A DNA stretch of 64,000 bases from the NCBI GenBank assembly GCA_033065855.1, contig JAVXUO010001363.1, forward strand, positions 1 through 64,000, in the 5' to 3' direction. The DNA comes from Escallonia rubra. Lineage: Eukaryota > Streptophyta > Magnoliopsida > Escalloniales > Escalloniaceae. Under the pieces are notes generated by a model. The model worked only from the letters and a program-made list of their open reading frames with translations, did not search any database and was not told where the DNA came from. A program made the position numbers and the translations under genes. Below are positions 1 through 10,680 of this stretch, in pieces; the first letter of the stretch is position 1, and the number at the start of each line of letters is the position of its first letter.

Positions 1-1000
1 GGTTACTATACACTATCTCAAGTTAAAACCAATAATTAAGTAGGGTTGATATGTAAATGGATGCATGCATGCGACAACATGTCTATACCCCCTCCATTCT
101 TTACTAGCTAGTGGTCTTATCCCATTCAGAAAAGCACATGTCTATAGAACAGTTACCGACTCATGCTTTGTCCTATGTGTACGAAAAATTCGGCAGCACC
201 TCCCTATATTTCTCCAAGTACATGACATTGATTAGGTGTTTTAACATCCGTCTAATCTTGCTCTTGTAAGCTTTAAAGGATGTAGGATACCAGATTTATA
301 TGAGAAACACCGGAGAAAGTGTACCAAATATCTAAGACATAAAACACGGAGCATGAGTCGATACATTGTTTTATAAACACTTAGCTTTTCCAAATTGTCC
401 AAACTGGACATCTAAGGCACATTACAAAGTATTACTTGTTAATGCATGTGGAGGGTCAACTTACTCCTGCTCCTAATTCAATGCACGAGTTTAAGATGTA
501 CACCCATTCTTAATGTGCTCACCAATTTTCTATTGGTACAAAGAGTTCTTTCTCATTTTATATCCCACAAAGCTTTTTTTGTACGAAAGGAAAGGTTACA
601 AATGTTAACTATCAACTATATCAAGTCTATCGATAAGCATATTGATTAATCAGCGGAAGATTTCCTCATGAGGAATATCAACAAAGATATCTCCGTCAGA
701 GTCAGAAGGTTCACAAATTGGTACCATATTTACACTAATATTCTCTACGTGGACTGCCCTCTTACCAATTTCCTGATAACTTTGGATATAGAGAACAAAA
801 GTGTAGATAAAAAAAAATTCACAAGTCATAGTAAATAACTCTCTATATGCTAAAATACTAAAATTGGCACCTATAGATAGCAGATCATTGCTAGGGCCTA
901 GATAATGCATATGAAGTTATGGTTCCTTTCAAGTCTCACCCCTATCTAGCTATATATGCCCTCCCATAGTTAACTGCTTCTAAATCAACCCCATTGATAG
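1..1000. other. AT-rich sequence without recognisable gene
   Basis: Only short ORFs (under 90 codons) occur on either strand, with no motif or splice-compatible series that I can recognise. A short ATGCATGC alternation is present near 60-72. I see no LTR, TIR or RNA gene here. Confidence 0.5.
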
Positions 1001-1531
1001 ATGAATCATCTAGCCAAACCCGCAACCTCCAAAGGAAAAAGGAAATTGCATATAGAAGCTGCCCCCGAAGCGGTGAAAGTGAAAAACAAAAAACTAGTTG
1101 TCCATGAAGTTGGTCTGCCTGTTGCTACTCCTATAAGGCAGACTAGGAGTAAAACTGCTCATGCAACTCCCTCAACAGCACTATTTGAATCAGTGCAAAA
1201 TGCTAGCAAGAGTTCTCAAGAGGATGAGAATGATATGGAAGAAGAAGAAGAAGAAGAAGAAGAAGTGTCTCAACTTATCAGAATAATAGGAAATATAAAA
1301 GAAACAAGACAAAGTGGACAAACTGATTTACAAGCAAGAGCTTCTTCTCAAAACTCCTCTAATGCTACTTCTCTCGACCTTATGTTTGCATGTCCCATTT
1401 TGGCAATACCCTTTAACGTGATTAGACCTTTTGATGCACAGCCAATGGCAGATAGTGCAACTACAGGAACCCAAATTTTAGTCTCAACTAAGTCAAGGCC
1501 TGCTGTAGATGAAACCCTTATTGTTAGATAG
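1001..1531 (+). CDS. unrecognised acidic, basic-N-terminal ORF (176 aa), probably part of a decayed gene or element
   Basis: I do not recognise this protein. The ORF starts at an ATG after a stop-rich region. It has a Lys/Arg-rich N terminus (residues about 10-50, with SKGKRKL and KVKNKKL, which would fit a nuclear localisation signal). A run of about ten Glu at residues 79-90 is encoded by a GAA/GAG microsatellite, and the rest is low-complexity Ser/Thr-rich. Reading on past the stop gives a lysine-rich stretch ending in a possible splice donor (GTATGT, about 1592), so this may be one exon. Coiled-coil-like traces 0.7-1.3 kb downstream on the same strand could be the same dead gene. It could equally be a C-terminal part of a plant mobile domain or transposon protein. 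No function is assigned. Confidence 0.3.
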   Translation: MNHLAKPATSKGKRKLHIEAAPEAVKVKNKKLVVHEVGLPVATPIRQTRSKTAHATPSTALFESVQNASKSSQEDENDMEEEEEEEEEVSQLIRIIGNIKETRQSGQTDLQARASSQNSSNATSLDLMFACPILAIPFNVIRPFDAQPMADSATTGTQILVSTKSRPAVDETLIVR

Positions 1532-3040
1532 TGTTATTGATAGGACAAAGAAGACTTGTGCTGCTATTAACTATATTATGAGTAGGAGAAAGGTATGTAA
1601 GGTACTTCCTTAATTTTAGTTATCTTTTATCAAACTTATTTGCATACTTACTTAATGTCAAATTGTTAGAACTTAGGAGGTTTATTCATTGATATAGAGG
1701 AAGAACAATCCCGTGAAGAATAGCCTCCCATCACTGAAACAACAACCATTGGCACAACAGATACTCCATCGATGACCAATGACCGCCAGTCTGCATAATC
1801 TTTGAACAAGTTAAACATTATTTTACCAAATGAGAACTTTCTTAACTTCTCATGAGTTTTCAAATTGCCTAACAACTTATCACATGTACAGTGATGTTAT
1901 CCCTATCGATGCCCATCATACAACCATCTTAAGATAAACACTGAGCTGAAAATTTCTCTTGCACCTGAGGAGGCTTCTCTATTCCTTCCATTGCCACTTT
2001 AAACACAATGATTAACATTCTGAAACCAAGCACATCTTTAGAACCTGAAGAAATGGTACATACCTTTTTCAATTTTACACTCACATTGCTTTAACTCATT
2101 TTTTAACTTAAAAACTTGCTACCTCGTCAATACTATTTATGGAGAACCTCCGACAGTTGAAGGGATAAATGAGAAATTCCAACAACTGGAAGATACTATT
2201 ATTGACCTATTCCAAAGCAGCAATTTTTTGGTTCTGTAACTCCTTCTCCTGTTGATGATCCTCTTCTAGAAGCCATTGATCTTGCTTTGTCTTCCTTTTA
2301 AAAGGAATCCTTAGGTAAAGCCTGTCTGAGATTGTCACAAATAAGGATATGACGTCCCAGTTGAATGGTCTAATTTAAATCCTGACCAACAACTCCTTAA
2401 ATTGACCAATTCCCAAGCAAGATAATGGTCGTCTGAAGTTCAAACTCCTCGTCATGGTCTCGTCGAAATGAGCATCAAAGCCAAATCTCAAAGGCACTGG
2501 AGAAAGCATTAATATAATTAACGAGAGGATTCAAGAAAAATAGCAACAAAGCTTGGAAATCACAAAAGAAATTCAATAGGTTATTTCAAAAATGAAAGTT
2601 TCAGAGGTAAGAATGAATGAACTAAGGAAAAAGGAGGCAAGATTACTCCAAACAAAATGGCAACGCCTACAACAAATTAACTTGTCAAAAGCTTAAAAAG
2701 ACCATCTGAAGAGTTATGCTAGAGCTAATGTATAGATGGCCTTTGCGAATGATATCATATAAAATGCTCGAGCACAGTGGAAAGAAATCCAAGATTTATT
2801 TAGCAACAATAGAGTCCTTTTAAACTTCCAAGAACAATAGTTTCATGTTCTCTTAAACATGTTGATTCAAGTACAATTTCCTTTTACTTAGGTTTATGAT
2901 CTTTTTGTTATAGAACAATCTTCTTTATCTTAGGTTTATGTTTATTACTACATTGACACTTCGAATATCATATCCTTTGTTACATGTCTCATGGTCAGTA
3001 GTCTGGCTAATGAAATCTTTTCCTATCTATTGGATCAACA
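1532..3040 (+). pseudogene. decayed coding traces, coiled-coil-like, with interrupting stops
   Basis: Short blocks on the plus strand (about 2145-2240 and 2500-2840) translate into charged, helix-prone segments rich in Glu, Lys, Gln and Leu, such as INEKFQQLEDTI and RMNELRKKEARLLQ. They are broken by several stop codons and frame changes. This is the pattern of an old coiled-coil coding region, not of random intergenic DNA. I cannot name the family. The plus strand of 2938-3252 is open only as the shadow of the minus-strand gypsy integrase tail. Confidence 0.3.
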
Positions 3041-3367
3041 CATTCCCACATGGACATAAAGCATTTCTCCAAGTATCTCCCGTTAGTTGGCTTTGGATGC
3101 ACTCACCTTCTAATGATTTTAACCTATATGCACCTCATTTTAACACTTTTTTCACCTGGAATGGTCCTTCCCAATTCGAGTATCATTTACCAAATTTTGG
3201 ATCTTTTAACAATGTTAGGAGAAGGTCTTCCACACGAGGTCATTTTCACTAAATGACTTATACTGCAGCTCCCTGCTGCAAGGCCTCTTCATCTTGAGGT
3301 TTTAAGCATACAGCCCGCCTAGAGCATCTAATCGATGCTTATTTAAATCCTTTAAATAACCATGGCT

Positions 3368-3574
3368 TCATTGTAGTCTGGTATAGAAGCTCTCTTGCAG
3401 TGCAACTTTAACGGATTTCATTGTCATCTCCATTAGAAAAACTGGATCATGCCCATAAATTAATGCATATGGGGTTACTTCTATGGTAGTTGAAGGAGAT
3501 GTTCTAAGAGCCCATAACACTTCTAATAACAACTGATGCCAATCACTTGGCTTATCCTCAATTTCTCTTTCCAT
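3368..3574 (-). pseudogene. gypsy integrase core/C-terminal fragment
   Basis: Minus-strand translation has the typical integrase signature of ...WHQLLLEVLWALRTSPS... followed by TPYALIYGHDPVFLMEM. This matches the 'W..L.E.LWAYRTS...TPY.L.YG.EAVLP.E' block of Ty3/gypsy integrases. A stop truncates it at 3368, but homologous sequence continues in other frames to about 3045. It is part of the decayed 3040-9860 element. Confidence 0.75.
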
Positions 3575-4589
3575 AATAAGCTTGATGGACTTATTAGTTG
3601 CTTCTTCTGCCTTCCTATTTGTTTGAGCATATTAAGGAGTTGAATTTACAATTTGAACACATATTCTTAAACAAACTCAACAATTTTTCCCCCAATGACG
3701 AGTGTTCCTCTATCACCAGTAATGGTTTGGGGCAATCCAAATCGATTTTCTCTTATAAATTTAAGACATCCCATTCATTTATCGGTTTGTCTTTATTCCA
3801 ATTAGTAAAGTAATCTATAGCCACAATTGCGAAACCATGTTTTTTTAGAAGAATGAGGATGAATCTGCTGAATTAAATCCATAGCCCAGTCACGAAATGA
3901 CTATGTTTTCACTATCGACTCTAGGTCAATACAAGGCGCCCTAGAACTACTCCATGTCTTTGACAAGCTTTGCATCCTTTTGCCTAATTTATACAACCTT
4001 CAATTATTCATGGTCAATAATGACGATGTCTTCTAATTAGAGGTATCATTTGACAACATACGTGTGTACTCCACAAATACCTTCGTCTACTTCAACCAAT
4101 GTTTGCGTGGCCTCTCGTTGTCCAAGGCATCTTAATTCTATTCCCTCAGGAGTTCTATTAAATAAATTACCATTTAACATAAAATATCAGCCTGAACTTT
4201 TGTGGATTCCAAAGAAATTGTATTACTGTACTCTTGCAGTATTTTGGACTAAATCGTTTAAGAGCCCCTATTTCAATCCACTGATATTCGTTACCATTGA
4301 TGGCAAATGCTTTGTTACTTTAATCCAATGTTCATGAATCCAATTGGGAATTTTAAACTAGATGCTCAGTGTCATAACATTAGCATCCCCATTTTCTATC
4401 CTACGGACATGTGTCACAGTAACATTATCGAATTTCTTAAGCAAGTGGAATGCTGGAAGACTGAAATATAGCTCCAACAATACTGCACAACACCTGAACT
4501 CTCCACTCATCTGTTTTATGACAAATTAAGAATCTCAAAAGATTTGTACAATTGTTACCTAAATTCTGGTAACATTTTAAAACCAATAA

Positions 4590-4910
4590 TTAAAACTTCG
4601 TATTTAAAATGATTATTTGAACAACTTTGGTCAATCTAAGAAGCAAACTAATGTATATTCCAATACGGGAGATTAGGACTACTCCAAACCCTGCTCCATT
4701 GATAGATTTTGATATATTAAACATCAACTTCAAAGGCACTTCGCTTACATTCATTACCTCATTTTCTACATCTTCATTTGGATGGTCTGCTAAAAGATCA
4801 GCCAATACTTCACCTTTTACAGCATTTTGTGGGATAAAGGTTAAACTATATTCAATCAAAGGCACAATCCTTTTGCCTATTTTACCTCTTAATATAGGTA
4901 TAGTTAGCAT
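4590..4910 (-). pseudogene. gypsy RNase H-linker fragment
   Basis: The segment contains GEVLADLLADHP, corresponding to the widespread 'KGQALADFLAEHP' motif between RT/RNase H and the second RNase H-like domain of plant gypsy polyproteins. A following GAGFGVVLIS corresponds to the start of that second RNase H fold. The frame is lost immediately after. Fragment only, non-functional. Confidence 0.7.
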
Positions 4911-5597
4911 AACTTTATCAAATCAGTTTGTGCTACTACTAGCACATAATAAAGCAACATATAATGTCTTTGTTGAACTGCTGTAGAATAAAAAGTCAAC
5001 ACAAAATTTCTACAGCAGAATAATTATGTTCAGTTGAATTCAAACTCCTCCGAAAGTAGTAAATTGACTGCTCGCAACCTTGATCTTTTTGCCCTGAAAG
5101 CAAATTACCAAGCGATATAATAGTTATGTGGTAGACACTTACAACTTTAATGGCTTCCCTAGTCCTTGTCATTTTATGACTCGTGGCTTGACTAACTAAT
5201 CCTTGATTTCCTGAAAAGTCTGTTAATGCACTGGTTCCTATCAGTATGTTGTATCCCTTTTAGTTTACCAAGGTTAATAAATTCATAACCTTGCCTGCCA
5301 GGTTTGCAATAAACCTGCCTAAGAAATTAAACTGACCAAGAAACCACTATAACTCTTTCTTATTAGAAGGAGGTTTAGCAATCATTATGGCATTGTATTC
5401 ACTCTTATCAATTTTGATTCCCCTCTTATGGACAGGAAACCTAAAATGTTTCCTACAGAAACTTAAAAGGCACACTTTAGTGGATTCATCTTTAATTCAT
5501 GATGCATAATTCTTGAAAAGGCATCTTCTAAGTGTTTTAAATTCCTTTGGTACTAATCTGACTTAACCACCACATCATCAATATAAACTTCCATAAA

Positions 5598-5780
5598 CTA
5601 TCCAATCATATCATAGAAAATTAAATTTGCGCTTTTGTGTGTTGGTCCAATGTTTTTCAGCCCAAAGGGCATTAACCCACTCAAAAGCTCCAATAGACAA
5701 TGGACTTCTAAGTGTAGTTTTATGCACATCTTCTTGATCAATAAAAATGTGGTTATACCAAACAATTCAGTCCATGACAC
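5598..5780 (-). pseudogene. gypsy reverse-transcriptase fragment (MPFGLKN block)
   Basis: The minus-strand frame includes LMPFGLKNIGPTHKSAN, the diagnostic 'VMPFGLKNAGATYQR' RT motif. The preceding residues are a damaged version of the usual 'KTAFRTP.GNF' block. The neighbouring YxDD region is present only as frameshifted traces. Part of the 3040-9860 relic. Confidence 0.75.
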
Positions 5781-6680
5781 ATGATAGTATGGTTAGACGC
5801 TGAATCAACAAGCAAATCTACTATAGGCATTGCATATTGATTTTTAGGAGTGACAATATTCAAATTCCTAAAATCCATTCAAGCTTTTAATTTCCCATTT
5901 TTTTTGTAGCACTAGAGGAACAACATTAGACAACCATTTAACATACTTGATAGTCCTGATGAACTTTCAATAATAACAAGCTTTCGATGTAATCAATATG
6001 GTAACATCTTTCGACATCTTCATTGGTGCCCGTAAAAAAGGTTTAAAGTATTGCTTGGTTGGAAGTTTACGTTCTACCAATTTTTTTTCTAAACCAGGCA
6101 TTTCATCATAACTCCAGGAAAATAGTCTTTATACTTTGTCAGTAAATCAAACACTTGTTTTTACCCCACTTCATCCAAGCATGTACTGAGAAAGATAATC
6201 TATAGATCTGCCTTAGAACCTAAGTTTACTTTTAAGAGAATGTTTTGAAAAGTTGTTGCAACAACAACCTATCCTAGCTTGCTTTTATCATCATTTATGC
6301 CTTGTTCTCTTCTTGTACGACAACCACTTTTGGTTGTATCTAGCATATTTCTAATTTTAAACTTGTCTCATTAACTTCCTAATCCAACTCTTCATCTAGA
6401 GTAATAAAATTTCACTTTCCTTATTCTATAGTCAATATATCCTTTTTATCGTTGTTCATCACATAGCTATCTGTTATTAGATGGCAGAGACCCTTTGTTG
6501 ATCATATCAGGTCTTGCCAATTCATCCCTATACAACTGAAGGCCAAATGTATCTTTAAGCTGGCCAATATTCTGATCACACACCACAATTTCTCCCATAA
6601 CAACTTCTAAATGCCTTCACCATGTTAAGAAAACTATGCCTACACACAATTGAAGTTAGTCACAAGAGCCTTATCATTTC

Positions 6681-7001
6681 CTACATTAACTTTGCCACTT
6701 TACTCCTATCAGATTCTGCACTCCAGAAAATCAATACTTGGTGAATACATGAAGGTAGACAATCATTAACATGAATCAAATCCCTGCTTAACAAAGCATT
6801 GACATCTGAAGAAGAATCAATAACAAAGAATTGTGACATCTTTATTTTCTTTCCTACTATTATCTCAATTGGTAACACTCCTTTTGGTTTATTAACTCCT
6901 CCAGTAAAATGACGAACCATTATTTTAGAAGGAATCAAATCCCTTTCATCAATAAATAACTTTTTCAACATTTTGGTTGATAGAATATGACTACTGCACA
7001 T
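6681..7001 (-). pseudogene. gypsy aspartic-protease fragment
   Basis: The 106-residue frame contains KPKGVLPIEIIVGKK, then FFVIDSSSDVNALLSRD and IHVNDCLPSCIHQVLIFW. These align with the C-terminal half of gypsy retropepsins ('G.L.VEL.VG.....FFVID...SYN.LLGRDWIH....IPSTLHQ.LIQW'). The catalytic D-S/T-G part lies upstream in broken frames. Inactive. Confidence 0.75.
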
Positions 7002-8343
7002 TCATCAACTAAGACTCCAGCCACAAGCTCGCCATCGATTAATGATTTAACAAATAAAGGTCTCAAGTGCTTGGTTATTTTGGAATCAAGTTTTGTCAAA
7101 ATTACTATGTTGCCTTGATCAATAGTAACTTAATAACTTCTGACTACTTTCCTTTTCTAAAGCCCTATCCTTCTTAACCAAAACATTATGGTGGAAGTTT
7201 CTTTTCCTGTAGATATGCCATCTTTTCTTGACTAACTAAGTGTTGTTGGTCATCCTGTGGCACTCTTGATAATGCTTGGATCCTGCTTAGCATTTTGTGG
7301 ACTTACCCCAAACCTATCATAGTATTGATTCACAAGCCAAGGACCAAAGTTACTTGTCCAGGCCTATTTAATATTGTCCTACTGTCCCTGATCCAAAATT
7401 TCACAGCTCCACAATGCTTTGATACACGTATTGTCTAATCGTCGTTGGTCGATTGGAATAACTTCTCTACATTTGTTTTTCCTTCAATTGATTTTCAAGC
7501 AGCCTTTTCTTTCGCTCCATTATTTATACTCTTCTTATCATCTGCCGCATTTTCTTAAACCATTCAATAGAGGAACCACAGTTTGTCAAAATGTTTTCCC
7601 ACTTGGTCCAAGTTTTGACACTAAGGTAGCAAGCATTAAGAACATACTGCCTTTGTTGAACTTGATTCTTTAGCACCCCAGAGTACTTCTCCTTTCTCCT
7701 TACTTTTGGACTAAGATCCCCTTCTATGGTTTTCTTTCCATGAACATACCCTCCTCACAGTCATTATCATTGCTAGAACACTCTTTTGGATAGAGATCCA
7801 CATAAACTGTATTGATTTCCAATGCCATCTTTAGAAAAAGATCACTATCAACTTCCATTACCTCATTTTCCCTTGTCCACAAACCTCAACATGACATCTT
7901 CAATTTGATCATGAATAGCATTACAAAAAGAGACACAATACTTATTATTATGACTAATAGACGTTATGCCATTTACGCAACTTAGACATCTTATTCTTTA
8001 GGAACCTGAGAGAACCTTGGACTTGGATGTAATCAATCTTTGACAAGTAGCCAAAGATCTGATCACCTTAATTTGTTGATATCAAAAGAGTACTTTCTTA
8101 AGAAGGATTTGTTTTATTCGGTTGTTGGGAAGATAAAAAGACTAGATTTCTCATCTTAACCAATGACTCACGTACTGCTGGTTTCTGTAGCATCTATTTC
8201 CAATGAACCAACAGGATCTTAAAGGTAGGTTCCCATGGATTAATTCTTTCTTATTTGCTCTTCCTTATATAATATTCCTAAACTCTATCCCTTCACTTTT
8301 TCCTAATTTCCAAATCTAATCCATGTAAGGCTAAATTTGCCAA

Positions 8344-8562
8344 TTATGACTCTGATACTTGGAAATGGTATTTGTTCTTTGATGCCGTAAACCTTTCTAA
8401 AAAATGTTCTACACTCTCCCCTACAAACTGTTTTAGCCTAGCCAAATCTGCTAATGAAATCTTTGGTTGCATCTTAAAGAACTGCTCATGAAACAAATCC
8501 TCCATATCTCTCAACCAATACACATAATTTGGAGGAAAATTATCAAGCCAAGAAAAAGCCAC
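8344..8562 (-). pseudogene. gypsy gag (capsid-like) fragment
   Basis: The frame starts AFSWLDNFPPNYVYWL and continues LFHEQFFKMQPKISLADL then LKQFVGESVEHFLERF. These match the retrotransposon gag core ('A..WY..LPP.SI.SW..L...F...F.....S..DL..LKQ...ES...Y..RF'). It sits upstream, in the element's sense, of the protease relic, in the expected gag position. The gag is truncated at both ends by stops. Confidence 0.75.
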
Positions 8563-9893
8563 CCCAGTAAATGAATATTGATACCACCTTTTTTGTTATT
8601 CACTTAGCTTAACCATGTTCACCACATTAAAAAATGAACCTAGCAATGTGTTCAATGGTTCATTGATTTTCTTCGCCACGGAAAAGACTAAATTCTAAAA
8701 ATCCCATTCCCTTTGGAATTTCCTCCTAATCAACAGCAGCACGATAGAGCTTTCAATACATTGACCTACTGATCAGTCTATAAGCTTGACTTGCCCCTAT
8801 TTGATTGAACTCGTGATGTGGCTGAACTACTTGTCCTACTATTCCTTATCTCCAAGACAATCCTGCCTACCCAAATTATTAGCCTATGCAAACACAAGAT
8901 TTTCATTTGAGTAACTCCCTCTTGTAAGGGGGAGTATAAGCATTTTCACTTCCCTAATGATTATAGTGATTATGTCCATTACCATTTTTTGGTAATCAAA
9001 TATTCTTAGGACAATTTGCATGATTTTTTCATGTCCTATTTGCTTAATAGACCTTATAAAAAAAATTCTTCTATTTGGCCCTGGATGTCCATCGTTGGTC
9101 GTTAGGTTGTCTAATAGTAGTTTAGATCCCAATAGGGGAGGCTTATGAGTTTGACACATTATCATGGTGCATTTGAGGAGCCTACTTCTTTAGCAATTTT
9201 GTGCACATTAACTTTGCAATGGATGTAGTCTATCTTTGAAATTCTCCAGACAAATCACTATTTGAAGCATTCTTATCTTCAACTAATTTTTCATTTCTTC
9301 CACCACTTTGGTATTAGAATTATCTTAAGTGCTAACTACCTTCATAAAAGCCATTCTTTGGCCATTAAAAATAATAATTAACTTTGGTAACATAGCAGTT
9401 AAGGCCAGATTTGATGCACAAGTCCCATTCACTAAACGACCAATTGTTGAACTACTCGTTTTGCTTACTTCAGCCTCTCTAACTGCGACTTCTTCATCAG
9501 ATGCAGTTACATCGGTACCATTATTGGCACTTCCAATGCTGTTATTGTTGGCATTGTTATGTACATTATCAATTTTATTAATACCACCGTTAGTAGGAGC
9601 ATTCCTTGTGCCACAAACAACACCATTGCCACAATTGCTGGCAACATTGCTCTCTCTGTGCCATTGTTGGCTCCATTGACATGTGGGTCATGATAAACAC
9701 TATCATTCCTGATGTGACTTCTAGTGTTTGGCTTATCCACTGTCAGATTAAAAAGGTCCCGCGAGGTGTGCGAATGTTTGTGCTTGATAGCAAACTCATA
9801 ACCAATTTTTTTAAAAAAGTGCTACGATTCATTCAATGCGTGGATTCTTTTTCCCCTCTTTGAGTACCTCTCTAAAAAATGAAAACTTAATCT

Positions 9894-10051
9894 GAAGTAG
9901 GGCTAAAAACAAAAGGAAATTGAATGTGGCCAAAAACAAAGTGTCGTGATTGATTGATGATGATTGTGTTATGAAGTAGGGCTAAAAACAAAAAGAAATT
10001 GAATGTGGCCATAAAAACAAAGTGTCGTGGTTGATTGATGATGATTGTGTT
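9894..10051. repeat. tandem duplication, two copies of about 79 bp
   Basis: The segment beginning GAAGTAGGGCTAAAAACAAA at 9894 is repeated almost exactly from 9973. Both copies end in GATTGATGATGATTGTGTT. The few differences suggest a fairly recent duplication. It lies between the gypsy relic and the 3' flank of the kinase gene. Confidence 0.85.
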
Positions 10052-10680
10052 TGAGGAGTACAAAGCTTCGGGTATAAAAACTAAATTTGCAATTGCAATT
10101 CATTGATAGGAAATTCCATACTTTAGAAGCAATGGACTCAGATCTAAGTCATGATTTTTCGGAGTGTAGAGTTGTGCTCTTTCTTTCTTCCTTATTCTTC
10201 CATTTTTATCCTCTCCTTAAGGAAACTGCTGAATACTACTCTGACATCACTTTTAAATACTGTCGATTATTTCTACTCTATCGATAGTTGTGTAAAAACC
10301 GTCTCTGAACTTCCTATAACACATTTTACATGCCTTAGGTTAATTAGTCACCATTAATAGCTAGTTCTCATAAATAACCATCATGTAATCAATTAAATTA
10401 AATCAGCCTAATAATGACATATGACTTAAAAATATCAGACTCTTTATTGCACACACATGTTCATGCTATATTGGTCAAGCTAGAAATTGTATACTAACGA
10501 ACACCAAAATGAAGAAAGAAGTACAAGACAACTAAATCAGACGTGAATAAGATGAGTACAAACTTCCATTAACATCAAACAAGAGATATAACCAACTAAA
10601 CAACTCCCTCAAACCCTAGACTTCCTATCATGGAGAAAGAAGTTCGTCTAAGGTTTCACCATAACAATACTCATTCGCTT

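Larger units (their letters stand above)
3040..9860 (-). mobile_element. old, heavily mutated Ty3/gypsy retrotransposon (gag-pol order intact, reading frames destroyed)
   Basis: On the minus strand the blocks appear in the order expected for Ty3/gypsy. Gag capsid traces lie around 9700-7900, with a clear piece at 8344-8562. An aspartic-protease region follows at 6681-7001, reverse transcriptase around 6100-5300, an RNase H/linker region at 4590-4910, and the integrase C terminus at 3574-3045. The last block ends in a segment resembling the usual 'NGKYLKKYYPTMWE' gypsy tail (here KANRKYLEKCLMSMWE). Dozens of stops and frameshifts separate the blocks, so the copy is ancient. I could not find paired LTRs, a PBS or a PPT, so the outer limits are approximate. 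The copy is certainly non-functional. Confidence 0.8.
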